Source: Gilichinskyi gelida (GTDB lineage Bacteria; Acidobacteriota; Thermoanaerobaculia; Gp7-AA8). From it: a stretch of 64,000 nucleotides of DNA. Below, piece by piece: positions 40,427 to 49,344 of this stretch. Every line of letters begins with the position of its first letter. The first letter of the stretch is position 1. The notes beneath the pieces were generated by a model. It did no database searches, was not told where the DNA came from, and saw only the letters and a list, made by a program, of their open reading frames with translations. Location of the stretch: the NCBI GenBank assembly GCA_038040385.1, contig JBBPII010000009.1, forward strand, positions 124,001 to 188,000, in the 5' to 3' direction. The translations under genes and the position numbers were made by a program.

Positions 40427-41094
40427 CGGCGCCCGTCACGGTCATCATTCCGACCTTCAATGAAGAGGATTGGATCGCCGGCGCGGTGGATTCGGCGCTG
40501 GCCGCCGGCGCGTCGGAGGTGATCGTGGCGGACGCCGCGAGCGTCGATCGCACGCCGCGCATCGCCAAGGCGCACGGCGCGCGTCTGCTGCTCGCGGAGC
40601 GACCTCGGGCCAAGCAGCTCAACGCGGCGGCGCGCGCGGCGGAGAACGAGAACCTGATTGTCCTGCACGCCGACACGCGCCTCCCCGTCGGCGCCGCCGA
40701 GGCGGTCGCCGTCGCGCTGGAGGAAGTCGACTTCGGCGGATTCCGGATCGCGTTCATCGAGCCGCTGAAGCGCCTCCGATTCGTCGCCGCGCTGATCAAC
40801 CTGCGCACGGCCGTCAGCCGCGCGCCGTGGGGCGACCAGGCGCAGTTCATCCGCCGGGAGCGGCTGCTGCGCGACGGCGGATTCCGCGAGATGCCGTTCA
40901 TGGAGGACTACGAGCTCGCGGTGCGGATGAAGCGCGCCGGCCGCACGCGCGTCCTCCCGCTGACGGTGCACACATCGGGGCGGCGCTTCCTGCGCCTCGG
41001 ACTCGTTCGCACCGCGGCAATCAATTGGCGGATCATTGTTCGATATCGGCGTGGCGCCGATCCGGAAGAGTTGGTGCGGCTGTATCGGAAATAG
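40423..41094 (+). CDS. Family-2 glycosyltransferase (TIGR04283-like)
   Basis: A 223-residue GT-A type glycosyltransferase without membrane helices: VTVIIPTFNEEDWIAGAVDS, EVIVADAASVDRTPRIAKAHG, AKQLNAAARAAENE, LHADTRLP with the DxD-like Asp-Thr-Arg, WGDQAQFIRRE and MEDYELAVRMKRAG. The GTG start overlaps the TPR gene stop. The stop codon touches a heptamer repeat. Sugar donor and acceptor unknown. Confidence 0.87.
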   Translation: MTAPVTVIIPTFNEEDWIAGAVDSALAAGASEVIVADAASVDRTPRIAKAHGARLLLAERPRAKQLNAAARAAENENLIVLHADTRLPVGAAEAVAVALEEVDFGGFRIAFIEPLKRLRFVAALINLRTAVSRAPWGDQAQFIRRERLLRDGGFREMPFMEDYELAVRMKRAGRTRVLPLTVHTSGRRFLRLGLVRTAAINWRIIVRYRRGADPEELVRLYRK

Positions 41095-41170
41095 TGCTGA
41101 GTGCTGAGTTCTGAGTGCTGAGTCCCGCCCGGCCCACTCAGCACTCAGCACTCAGCACTCAGCACTCATG
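41094..41170. repeat. Inverted heptamer repeat filling the glycosyltransferase-mobA gap
   Basis: Left arm GTGCTGA, GTGCTGA, GTTCTGA, GTGCTGA (41094-41121); a 12-base GC loop at 41124-41135; right arm four TCAGCAC units and a diverged TCATG. The left arm starts in the stop codon of the upstream gene and the right arm ends in the mobA start codon. Confidence 0.85.
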
Positions 41171-41698
41171 AATGCCTACATCCTCATCGGAGGCAGCTCC
41201 CTGCGCATGGGCCAATCGAAAGTGGCGATGTTCCTCGATCGTGTCGCCGCCGCGGCGCGCGGCGCGTTCGACGACGTCTTCGCCGTGCAGCGGGCGGGGG
41301 GGGAGGGGGCGGGCGGCGTGGCCACGATCTTCGAGTCGCCGCACGGGCAGCAGGCGCCGGTGTTCGGCGTGGCGCGCGCGCTCGCCCACGCGAACGCGAG
41401 GTGTTTCATCCTCGGCGTCGACTATCCGCTGATCACCGCGGCTCTGCTGCTGCGGCTCCGGGCGCGATTCGAGTCGTCGGACGCGCTTCTCATGGCTCCG
41501 CGGTCGCGCGGAAAGCTGCAGATGCTCTGCGCCGGATACGATGCCGCTCTTCTGCCGCGTATCGAGCAGCGGATCGCCGAGGGGCGTCTCGACTTGCGCG
41601 ACTTGGTCACCGAGGTCGTGGACGAAGAGAGCTACGAGCTGATGAACGTCAATACTCCCGAGGAGTGGGAGGAGGCGAGGAGACTTTATGAAGCGTGA
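41168..41698 (+). CDS. mobA: MobA-like molybdenum cofactor guanylyltransferase
   Basis: Attaches GMP to molybdopterin in the cytoplasm. The 176-residue nucleotidyltransferase has MNAYILIGGSSLRMGQSK (the LxGGxSxRMGxxK nucleotide motif), APVFGVARAL, FILGVDYPLITAALL (metal Asp) and LMNVNTPEEWEEAR near the C-terminus. The start codon lies within the end of the heptamer repeat, with no SD. It overlaps moaC by 11 bases. The molybdenum enzyme at 24026-26640 is a likely customer, though XDH-family enzymes often use the cytosine form. Confidence 0.85.
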   Translation: MNAYILIGGSSLRMGQSKVAMFLDRVAAAARGAFDDVFAVQRAGGEGAGGVATIFESPHGQQAPVFGVARALAHANARCFILGVDYPLITAALLLRLRARFESSDALLMAPRSRGKLQMLCAGYDAALLPRIEQRIAEGRLDLRDLVTEVVDEESYELMNVNTPEEWEEARRLYEA

Positions 41699-42176
41699 AT
41701 TCTCACATCTCGACGAGACCGGCGGCATTTCCATGGTCGACGTCGGCGCCAAGCGCGTCACCGCGCGCGAGGCCGTCGCCGTGGCCACCGTGCGCATGCA
41801 GCCGGAGACGCTGACCAAACTGGTGGAGCGCGCGCTGCCGAAGGGTGACGTCCTCACCACTGCGAAAGTGGCCGGCGTCCTCGCCGCCAAGCAGACGCCG
41901 GCGCTGATCCCGCTCACCCATCCCGTGAACATCAATTCCGTCGACATCACCTTCGACCTCGACCGCGCCGGCGGAGGGATCGAAGTGCGCGCCATCGTCC
42001 GCTGCGACGGAAAGACTGGGGTGGAGATGGAGGCCATGACGGCCTGTGCCGTGGCCGCACTCACCATTTATGACATGTGCAAAAGCGCGGAGAAGGGCAT
42101 TTCCATCGAATCGTTGCAACTGGCGCGGAAGTCGGGCGGCAAGAGCGGCCTATGGGAACGGACCCTGCTAGACTAA
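41688..42176 (+). CDS. moaC: Cyclic pyranopterin monophosphate synthase
   Basis: MoaC converts 3',8-cyclo-7,8-dihydro-GTP to cyclic pyranopterin monophosphate, an early step of molybdenum cofactor synthesis. The 162 residues match: FSHLDETGGISMVDVGAKRV, AGVLAAKQTPALIPLTHPVN, and KTGVEMEAMTACAVAALTIYD, then MCKSAEKGI. The start overlaps mobA. Other moa genes are outside the window. Confidence 0.95.
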   Translation: MKREFSHLDETGGISMVDVGAKRVTAREAVAVATVRMQPETLTKLVERALPKGDVLTTAKVAGVLAAKQTPALIPLTHPVNINSVDITFDLDRAGGGIEVRAIVRCDGKTGVEMEAMTACAVAALTIYDMCKSAEKGISIESLQLARKSGGKSGLWERTLLD

Positions 42177-42204
42177 CCGCGCCGGAACCACGCGAAAGGA
42201 AGTC

Positions 42205-43704
42205 ATGAACCGTGTCGCGTGCGTCGTATTTCTTTTCATTACAGCAGTTGCCCTCGCCGCTCCACAACGGGAAATTACCAACGTCGAGGTCGTGCAGGTG
42301 CCGGTCTACGTCACCGCGCAGGGACAGGCCGTCCGCGGGCTGGGACAGGACAACTTCCAGCTCTTCGTCAACGGGAAGCCGCAGCCGATCGACTACTTCG
42401 ACGTGATCGACTTCGCGCGCTTCGACGCTTCGCGCCCCGACCCCCGCCAGCGCCGCCTCTACCTGCTGGTCTTCGACCTCGTCTTCACCACGCCGGATGC
42501 CGTGTACCGCGCACAAGCGGCCGCGGCGAAGTACGTCGATGCGGCGCCCGACAGCGATCTCTTCGCCATCGCTTCGTACACCTCGAATCGCGGGCTCCAA
42601 CTGGTGGTGCCGTTCACACGCGATCGCCTCGCGGTGCGCGGCGCGATCAACCGCCTTCGGGAGAAGGACACCGGCGACCCGCTCCGCCTGGCGATGACTC
42701 TCGGCGAGCGGAGCGCGATCCTCGACGCGAACATGCGCTTCGACGGCGGCATCGCCGCGCGCGACGGAAACCAGGCGATCCAGACCATGCTCCTCGAACC
42801 GCTGCTGCGCATCGCCGGCAACGAGATCGACGAGCTCGGCGATGTCGCCACTCGCCTCGCGCCGCTCGAAGGGCAGAAGCACCTGGTGTTGCTCTCGACC
42901 GGATTCGACACCTCGATGTTCCGCAGCCCCGCCGGCTTCGGCGGGCGTGATGACACCCGCCGTGCCGGCCTGACTCCGCAGCGTTCCGCCTTCTCGTTCG
43001 GCGACCCGAGCATCATGCATCGCCTGCGCACGATGCACGAGAAGTTTACGGCCGCCGGCGTGTTCCTCGACGCCGTCGACGTCTTCGGTCTTGCCGGCCC
43101 CTGGGAGCCGTCGAACAACGAAGCGCTCTTCGCCCTCACGCTCAACACCGGCGGCTCCGTCATCCACAATCGCAACGATCTCACCGCGGCCATGCAAACC
43201 CTCGCCGACCGGCAGCGCGTGGTCTACGTCCTCGGATTCCACGCCGGCAACACGGGCCGGGAGAAAAACTCCATCTCGGTGAAAGTGCGCAATACGCCCG
43301 GCGGCTCGCGGGTCAACTACCGGCCGTCGTACTCAACGACGCTGCCGAAGCCGTCTTCGACGGATGGCCTCCGTCTCGCCGACATCCTGCAGAACGACAT
43401 CCCGCAGACCGGCATGACGGTCAGCGCGGGCGTCACCAGCGCCGGCCGCAGCGCGACGGTGAGCGTCGACATCCCATCGACCGAGCTCGCCGCGCTCGCC
43501 GGCATCGGCAAGGGGGAAGGCGATGCGCTGATCTACATTTATTCAGGCCACGCGGTCGTTGCCTTCGATCAGAAGATGATCACCGCAGACCGCTCGCGCT
43601 TCACGCAGACGTTCGACCTCCCGCCTGGCCGCTACACGGCGAAGGTCCTCGTCCGCTGGGCCGGTGTGCTCGGCTTCGCCCGCGCCGCCTTCACCGTCGA
43701 GTGA
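42205..43704 (+). CDS. Secreted VWFA-related protein, copy 1 of 3
   Basis: A 499-residue exported protein with signal MNRVACVVFLFITAVALAA. It belongs to the acidobacterial VWFA-related group: NVEVVQVPVYVTAQGQAVRG, FQLFVNGKPQPIDYF, LYLLVFDLVFTTPDAVYRAQ, FAIASYTSNRGLQLVVPFTR, and LEGQKHLVLLSTGFDTSMF. The MIDAS-like motif is DLVFT rather than DxSxS. C-terminal half (about 330-499) is beta-rich (YFA-rich linker LRLADILQNDIPQTG). It begins 28 bases after moaC. A role in envelope adhesion or protein folding is conceivable; function unknown. Confidence 0.85.
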   Translation: MNRVACVVFLFITAVALAAPQREITNVEVVQVPVYVTAQGQAVRGLGQDNFQLFVNGKPQPIDYFDVIDFARFDASRPDPRQRRLYLLVFDLVFTTPDAVYRAQAAAAKYVDAAPDSDLFAIASYTSNRGLQLVVPFTRDRLAVRGAINRLREKDTGDPLRLAMTLGERSAILDANMRFDGGIAARDGNQAIQTMLLEPLLRIAGNEIDELGDVATRLAPLEGQKHLVLLSTGFDTSMFRSPAGFGGRDDTRRAGLTPQRSAFSFGDPSIMHRLRTMHEKFTAAGVFLDAVDVFGLAGPWEPSNNEALFALTLNTGGSVIHNRNDLTAAMQTLADRQRVVYVLGFHAGNTGREKNSISVKVRNTPGGSRVNYRPSYSTTLPKPSSTDGLRLADILQNDIPQTGMTVSAGVTSAGRSATVSVDIPSTELAALAGIGKGEGDALIYIYSGHAVVAFDQKMITADRSRFTQTFDLPPGRYTAKVLVRWAGVLGFARAAFTVE

Positions 43705-43705
43705 G

Positions 43706-45235
43706 ATGAAACGGCTGCTGCTGCTGTTGGTCGCGCTCCCCGCACTCGCGCAAGTGCGGGAGAGCATGACCGTCGAAGTCGTCGAGGTGCCGGTGTACGT
43801 CACCACCTCGGCCGGGAAGCCGGTCCGCGGCCTGACGCGCGACGCATTCGAGCTGTTCGTCGACGGCAAGCGGCAGCCGATCGACTTCTTCGACGCCGTC
43901 GACTTCGCCGCGGTCCCGTCTCCAAACGAATCGCCGGCGCGCCCGCTGCGCGAGCGGCGGCTTTACCTGCTGCTCTTCGACCTCAGCTTCGCCACGCCGG
44001 CGAAACTGGTGCGCGCGCAGCGCGCCGCCGAGCAGGCCGTGGCGCACGCCAATTCCGACACCGACTTTTTCGCCGTCGGCACGTACTCCGCCCAACGCGG
44101 CGTGCAGTTTCTGTCGTCCTTCGTGCGCGATCGCGCTGCGGTGCTGCGCGCCATCTACACGCTCCATTCGGGAAAGGCGAACGACCCGCTGGGGATCGCG
44201 CTCTCCAGCGCGGAACGTGCGACGTGGGTCGCCGCGGGGGAGAAGGACGTGGCGGTCGCCTCCGAGCAGGAAGAGTTCGCGTCGATGCTCGAAGGCGAGA
44301 TGGCGGACGCCATCAGGGGCGGCGAGGCCAATCAGGAAGCGCTCCGAACGCCTGGCAACCGGCTCATCGAATATCAGATCGGCAACCTCGGCGACACCGC
44401 CGCACGCCTCGCCGCGCTGGAAGGACAGAAGCACGTCATCTTCTTCACCGAGGGGTTTCAGTCGGCGCGCGTGACGGACATCAAATCGAGGAGCGGTCCG
44501 CCGAGGTTCGACGCCAGGATGCTCGATCTGGTCAAGGAGATGCACGACACCTTCGTCTCTGCCGGCGTCATGCTCGACACGGTCGACATCAAGGGCCTGC
44601 GCCATTCGTTCAGGGACCTGGAGAACGATGCGCTGTACATGCTCTCGCGCGATACGGGCGGGCGGGTGGTGGTCAACCGCAACGACCTGGTCGAAGCGAT
44701 CGACTCGGTCACCACCGCGCAGTCGGTGGTCTACGTCCTCGGCTTTCATCCCGCCGACCGCAAGCGCGGCCGGATCTCCGTGCGGGTCAAGGGCTTGCCG
44801 CGCGGGTCGGAGGTCTCGTACCGCGAAGGCTTCGGACTGGCGCGGCTGAAGAGCGGAATCGACCCGCTGCAACTCGCCGACATCATCGTCAACGACGTGC
44901 CGCAGACCGGCGTCACGCTCGATTCCGGCGTCACGCCGTACGACGGCGGCGCCGAAGTGGCGATGAGCTTCTCGCGCGCCGAAGTGGTCCCGCAGCTCGG
45001 GCCGGATGCGGCCGTCGACATCCTCATCTACATCTTCGACGAGCACCGCGTCCCGGCCGGCTTCAAGTCGAAGCGCATCGGTTTCGACTCCGCAGCGCGC
45101 ATCCCCTCCGGCTACGTGACGCTGCGCGAGCCGTTCGAGCTGCCCAAGGGTAAGTACACGGCGAAAGTGCTGCTTCGCATCTCCGGGACGAATTCGTTAG
45201 GCTTCATCCGCCGCGACTTCGAGGTGACCCAATGA
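43706..45235 (+). CDS. Secreted VWFA-related protein, copy 2 of 3
   Basis: A 509-residue paralogue with signal MKRLLLLLVALPALAQ. Shared landmarks: TVEVVEVPVYVTTSAGKPVR, FELFVDGKRQPIDFF, LYLLLFDLSFATPAKLVRAQ, FAVGTYSAQRGVQFLSSFVR, LEGQKHVIFFTEGFQSARV, LQLADIIVNDVPQTGVTLDS. The MIDAS-like motif is DLSFA. It starts two bases after copy 1 and its stop overlaps copy 3 (ATGA). All three copies are probably on one mRNA. Confidence 0.85.
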   Translation: MKRLLLLLVALPALAQVRESMTVEVVEVPVYVTTSAGKPVRGLTRDAFELFVDGKRQPIDFFDAVDFAAVPSPNESPARPLRERRLYLLLFDLSFATPAKLVRAQRAAEQAVAHANSDTDFFAVGTYSAQRGVQFLSSFVRDRAAVLRAIYTLHSGKANDPLGIALSSAERATWVAAGEKDVAVASEQEEFASMLEGEMADAIRGGEANQEALRTPGNRLIEYQIGNLGDTAARLAALEGQKHVIFFTEGFQSARVTDIKSRSGPPRFDARMLDLVKEMHDTFVSAGVMLDTVDIKGLRHSFRDLENDALYMLSRDTGGRVVVNRNDLVEAIDSVTTAQSVVYVLGFHPADRKRGRISVRVKGLPRGSEVSYREGFGLARLKSGIDPLQLADIIVNDVPQTGVTLDSGVTPYDGGAEVAMSFSRAEVVPQLGPDAAVDILIYIFDEHRVPAGFKSKRIGFDSAARIPSGYVTLREPFELPKGKYTAKVLLRISGTNSLGFIRRDFEVTQ

Positions 45236-46758
45236 AGAAGGCCTTCGCGTTTCTGTCGCTCCTCGCCGTGTCCGCGCTCGGGCAGTTGCGCGAGAGCGTG
45301 ACCGTGCAGGTGGTCGAGGTGCCGGTGTACGTCACCGCGGACGGTGCGCCGGTCACGTCGCTGACGCGCGAGAACTTCCGGCTGTTCGTCAACGGGAAGC
45401 CGCAGACGATCGATTACTTCGACCAGATCGATTTCGCGGCGCTGTCGCCCGAGCGGGCGCGCGATCCGCGGCAGCGACGGCTGTACATGCTGGTGTTCGA
45501 TCTGAACTCCACGCCGAACGACCTGCACCGCGCGCAACGCGCGGCCATCCAGCTCCTCGACGGCGCGGCCGAGGACCACACCTTCGCCGTGGCCAGCCTC
45601 GGCCGCGGCGCGGTCGGCGTCATCGTGCCGTTCACCCGTGACCGGCTGGTCGTGCGCCACGCCATCCGCAATCTGAAGGTCTCGCTGACCGGCGATCCGC
45701 TCCGCCTCGGCCTCACGCCCGGCGAGCGAGGCGGCGAGATCGGCCGGCCGGAGCGCCTCAACGATCCGCGCCTCACGCTGGGGCTCGGAGAGCCGGAGGC
45801 CGACGTGATCACCATGATCAGCGACGAGATCTACGGCCTCAGCGAGCTGGCGATGCGCCTGGCCGGAATGGAAGGCCACAAGCACGTCGTGCTGCTCTCG
45901 CGCGGCTTCGAAGCCTCGGTGCTGCACGGCATCACCGCGCCGCCGCGGCAGGGGGACCTCCGCACCGGTCCGCTGGCCGCGCGGGCGCGACTCAACGACA
46001 CCCGGGCGTCGGCGCTTTCGTACGCGCCGAACGCCGCGCTGATGGCGCAGCTACGACACATGACCGAGGAGTTCACGAAGGCGGGCGTCTTCCTCCACGC
46101 CATCGACACCGCCGGCCTCCGCCACATGCAGACGGCCTACGACAACGAATCGCTCTACGCGCTGGCGCGCGACACCGGCGGTACGGTAATCGACCGCCGC
46201 AACGATCTGACCTCCGCGCTGCAGGTCCTCATCGACCGCCAGCGCGTGGTGTACGTGCTCGGCTTCCGTCCCCCCGCCGGCGGCGCGGCGACGAACACGA
46301 TCAAGGTGAAGCTGGCCGGCGCGCCGCGCGGCGCGCGCGCCACCTTCCGGCCGTCATACAGCGCGACCGCCGATCCGCCCGACACCGCCGACCGCCTGCG
46401 GCTGGCCGACATCGTGATGAACGACATCCCGCAAAACGGGGTCACCGCGGATGTGCGCGTCGAGGGCTCGACGGTCGAGCTCGAGATTCCGGGGCGTGAG
46501 GTTCTCGCTCACGCCGTCGCCGGGATGGTCGGTGCGGAGGCGATGTTCTACATCGTCGCCGGTCCGGCGGTGGTCGAATTCCGGACGAAGAAGATCACCA
46601 TCGACGTGGCGCGCGCGGAGGCGGCGCTGAACGAGGCCCCGCTCCGCGTGCGCGAGACCTTCAACCTGCCGCCCGGCAAGTACACGGCGAAAGTGCTGGT
46701 GCGCATCGACGGCAGCGGCGCGCTGGGATTCGCGCGAAGGGACTTCAGCGTCGAGTGA
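45232..46758 (+). CDS. Secreted VWFA-related protein, copy 3 of 3
   Basis: A 508-residue paralogue with signal MKKAFAFLSLLAVSALGQ. Landmarks: TVQVVEVPVYVTADGAPVTS, FRLFVNGKPQTIDYFDQIDF, LYMLVFDLNSTPNDLHRAQR, MEGHKHVVLLSRGFEASVLH and LRLADIVMNDIPQNGVTADV. The MIDAS-like motif is DLNST. Copies 1 and 3 carry similar C-termini (PPGKYTAKVLVR, GFARRDFSVE). A REP-like repeat follows its stop. Confidence 0.85.
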   Translation: MKKAFAFLSLLAVSALGQLRESVTVQVVEVPVYVTADGAPVTSLTRENFRLFVNGKPQTIDYFDQIDFAALSPERARDPRQRRLYMLVFDLNSTPNDLHRAQRAAIQLLDGAAEDHTFAVASLGRGAVGVIVPFTRDRLVVRHAIRNLKVSLTGDPLRLGLTPGERGGEIGRPERLNDPRLTLGLGEPEADVITMISDEIYGLSELAMRLAGMEGHKHVVLLSRGFEASVLHGITAPPRQGDLRTGPLAARARLNDTRASALSYAPNAALMAQLRHMTEEFTKAGVFLHAIDTAGLRHMQTAYDNESLYALARDTGGTVIDRRNDLTSALQVLIDRQRVVYVLGFRPPAGGAATNTIKVKLAGAPRGARATFRPSYSATADPPDTADRLRLADIVMNDIPQNGVTADVRVEGSTVELEIPGREVLAHAVAGMVGAEAMFYIVAGPAVVEFRTKKITIDVARAEAALNEAPLRVRETFNLPPGKYTAKVLVRIDGSGALGFARRDFSVE

Positions 46759-46868
46759 CGGCCCTCACCCGGCGCTTCGCGCCACCCTCTCCCGCACGCG
46801 GGAGAGGGACGCTGAAACGGCCTTCTCCCGCGTGAGCGGGAGAAGGTGGCCGAAGGCCGGATGAGGGT
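46759..46868. repeat. REP-like repeat (CTCTCCCGC type), copy 3, between convergent stops
   Basis: Contains CCCTCACCCGGCGCTTCGCG, CTCTCCCGC-AC-GCGGGAGAG, CTTCTCCCGC-GTGA-GCGGGAGAAG and GGATGAGGGTCA. The last bases overlap the stop codon of the minus-strand lipoprotein gene. Nearly the same order of parts as 33426-33527. Confidence 0.8.
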
Positions 46869-47992
46869 CACCGCCGCAGCCAGGCGGGTCGTTCGTCGGT
46901 GACCGGCTCCGGCTCCTTGTCGGCGTTCACGAGCTGTTTGCGGATGGTGCCGAGGATGCGCTGATCGGCGGCGGTGGCGAGATCGACCAGGTGCTGCCGG
47001 TCGCGAAAGCCGTTGAAGGCGACGACGAAGCGGTCGATGCGGAAGGCGATGGTGCGGCCGAGATAGCGGTCCTCGCCGGTGAAGTTGTCCTCGCCGAGGT
47101 TGGCGATCGGATCGAGCAGCTTCCCATTGCGGACGTAGAGGCCGCGGTAGGCGTCGAGGATCTTCGCTGCCGTTTCCTTGTTCGGCGCGGGAAGCACCAG
47201 TCCCTCGATCACGTCGCCGTCGATGTTGTACGTGGCCAGGAACGAATTCGCCAAGTACGGCTGCCCGAGGACGGGCTCGGCGGAGTAGCGCTCGCTGTTC
47301 GGCACCCGTCCGTTCTCGGGGAGGAAACTGAAGACCGCCGGGCGGCCGGGGGCGGGGGGCATGCGGTCGGCGACGAAGGTCGCCAGGCGAAGCAGGGCGT
47401 CGCCTCGGCTTGCGCCGGTGATGTGGACGTAGAACGGTCCGCGCCAGATGTTGATGGAGCGCGGCTTGGCGAACGACTCGTTCGCGATCGGCAGCACCTG
47501 GTAAGGGCCGTTCTTGTGCATTGAGTAGCCGCCGAAGGCCTTCACGAAGTCGGGGAAGCGGTAGATCTCGACGGTGGCGAAGGTCGACGGATCGGGCCCG
47601 CTGTACTTGCCGACGGTCGTGTCGAGGATTCCGTAGCGCTGGTAGTTGCGGGCGTCCGCGCCGAGGTAGCTCTCGAGGCGGTCGCCGGGGACGACGATCG
47701 GGTCTTCCTCGAGCTTCCAGATGCCGGCCTCCTGCTGCCGCGGCAGGAACTGGAGGCTGGGAGAGTCGATGGACGTGAACGGCTCCTCGGCTGCGGGCGG
47801 CGGAGCGGCGTGCACCACCTGGCCGCGACGGCCGTCGCAAGCGGCGAGCGCCGCGATCAGGAATGCGAGAGCGACTCGAGGAAGGCGAGCGTCACGCGCA
47901 CGCCGGCGCCCGTCGCGCCGCGCGCCTCGCGCGCCGTCTCGTGCTCCGCGTACGCGGTCCCCGCGATGTCCAGGTGTGCCCAGGAAGGACAA
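46868..47992 (-). CDS. Predicted lipoprotein (DUF6599-like), start overlapping pepA
   Basis: A long exported protein with the segment RVALAFLIAALAACDG, a clear lipobox (LAAC), about 54 residues after the proposed start. The body contains FTSIDSPSLQFLPRQQEAGI, YLGADARNYQRYGILDTTVG, ATVEIYRFPDFVKAFGGYSM and NIWRGPFYVHITG, a pattern of secreted proteins that measure or bind at the membrane. The start is uncertain: no ATG or GTG lies near the signal segment. A TTG at 47992 has AAGGAG eight bases upstream but lies 136 bases inside pepA; a GTG at 47818 would lose the signal. Confidence 0.6.
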   Translation of the reverse strand: MSFLGTPGHRGDRVRGARDGARGARRDGRRRARDARLPRVALAFLIAALAACDGRRGQVVHAAPPPAAEEPFTSIDSPSLQFLPRQQEAGIWKLEEDPIVVPGDRLESYLGADARNYQRYGILDTTVGKYSGPDPSTFATVEIYRFPDFVKAFGGYSMHKNGPYQVLPIANESFAKPRSINIWRGPFYVHITGASRGDALLRLATFVADRMPPAPGRPAVFSFLPENGRVPNSERYSAEPVLGQPYLANSFLATYNIDGDVIEGLVLPAPNKETAAKILDAYRGLYVRNGKLLDPIANLGEDNFTGEDRYLGRTIAFRIDRFVVAFNGFRDRQHLVDLATAADQRILGTIRKQLVNADKEPEPVTDERPAWLRR

Positions 47993-49323
47993 TTGACGAA
48001 CTCCTTCAGAAACAGCGCCGCGCTGATCGCGCCGCCCCACCGCCCGCCCGAGTTCTTCATGTCCGCCCACTCGCTGCGGATCAGGTCCTTGTAGTCGTCC
48101 CACTCGGGCAGTCTCCAGAGGCGCTCGCCGACGCGTTCACCGCATTCAATCAACTTCCGAGCCAGTTCGTCATCGTTGGAGAAGAGCCCGGCCGCCTCGC
48201 TGCCGAGGGCCACCACGCAGGCGCCGGTGAGCGTGGCGTAGTCGAGGATGTGGTCGGGCTTCAGCTCCGAGGCGTAATGGAGGGCGTCGCCGAGGATCAT
48301 CCGCCCCTCGGCGTCGGTGTTCACGATCTCCACGGTCTTGCCGCTCATCATGGTGATGATGTCGCCCGGCTTGTACGCGCTGCCGCTGGGGAGGTTCTCG
48401 GTCGACGGGATGACGCCAGTGATCCGCACCGGGATCTCCAGCTTCGCCGCCGCTTCGATGGTGCCGATGACCGCCGCGGCGCCGCACATGTCGAACTTCA
48501 TCTCTTCCATCTTCTCCGCCGGCTTGATGGAGATGCCGCCGGAGTCGAAAGTGATGCCCTTGCCGACCAGCGCGACATGATGCTTCGCCTTGCGCGGCGA
48601 GTACTCGAGGACGACGAAGCGCGGCTCCTCGGCCGATCCGCGGTTGACCGCCAGCAGGCCGCCCATTTTCATCTTTTCGATCTCGCGCTTGTCGTAGACG
48701 GTGCACTTCACGCCAGCGCCCTTGGCCATCTGCTGCGCGCGCTCGGCCAGCCGGGTGGGGGTGAGCAGGTTGGATGGCGCGTTGCCTAGGTCGCGCACGG
48801 TGCGGATGCCCTCGGCCAGCGCGCGCCCGTCGGACTCGATGGTCCGGGCGCGTTTGGCGTCGATGCCGTCGACGGGAACGAGCGTCGCGGTGATCGGCGG
48901 CGCCTTCTCGTCCTTGTTGCTGGTGATGTATGCGTCGTACTTGTAGTCGGCCTGTGCCAGGGCATCGGCGGCGACGCGCGTGGTCTGGTCGGCGCTCAGC
49001 GGCTCGACGACGTACGGAAGAACCACGCCGATGGCGCGATCGCGATTCTTCTTCGCCGTTTTGGCCACGGCGTAGATCGCCGCGCGGAGGCAGCGGATGG
49101 AGAGCTTCTCGCGCTTGCCGAGGCCGACGAAGGTCATCTTCCGCGGCTCGCCGCCGAGGATGGTGATCGATTCGTCGCTGCGCCCGGCGAAATGCGAATC
49201 GTCGAGCGCTTTGCGGATGGCCTTCTCCGCGACGGCGATGCGCGGCTTGTCGCCCTCCGCGAGGAGGACGAAGAGGTGATCGAGCCTGGAGAGTTTGGGG
49301 TCGGCGCTGATGAGTACTTCCAT
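47857..49323 (-). CDS. pepA: Leucyl aminopeptidase (M17)
   Basis: Cytoplasmic di-metal aminopeptidase (488 aa). Metal and catalytic residues are in VALVGKGITFDSGGISIKPA, EKMEEMKFDMCGAAAV and the signature NTDAEGRMILGDALHYA (NTDAEGRL family motif with Met at the last place). The N-terminal macro-like domain (about 1-170) is also present. Length and layout are normal. It starts 21 bases downstream of the GNAT gene and overlaps the downstream lipoprotein gene. Confidence 0.95.
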   Translation of the reverse strand: MEVLISADPKLSRLDHLFVLLAEGDKPRIAVAEKAIRKALDDSHFAGRSDESITILGGEPRKMTFVGLGKREKLSIRCLRAAIYAVAKTAKKNRDRAIGVVLPYVVEPLSADQTTRVAADALAQADYKYDAYITSNKDEKAPPITATLVPVDGIDAKRARTIESDGRALAEGIRTVRDLGNAPSNLLTPTRLAERAQQMAKGAGVKCTVYDKREIEKMKMGGLLAVNRGSAEEPRFVVLEYSPRKAKHHVALVGKGITFDSGGISIKPAEKMEEMKFDMCGAAAVIGTIEAAAKLEIPVRITGVIPSTENLPSGSAYKPGDIITMMSGKTVEIVNTDAEGRMILGDALHYASELKPDHILDYATLTGACVVALGSEAAGLFSNDDELARKLIECGERVGERLWRLPEWDDYKDLIRSEWADMKNSGGRWGGAISAALFLKEFVNCPSWAHLDIAGTAYAEHETAREARGATGAGVRVTLAFLESLSHS

Positions 49324-49344
49324 GGCGCGCGGGATTGTAAGCGA

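Noticed and set aside
41094..41170. CRISPR-like array
   Set aside because: Units of 7 bp without spacers and in inverted orientation; no cas gene in the window.
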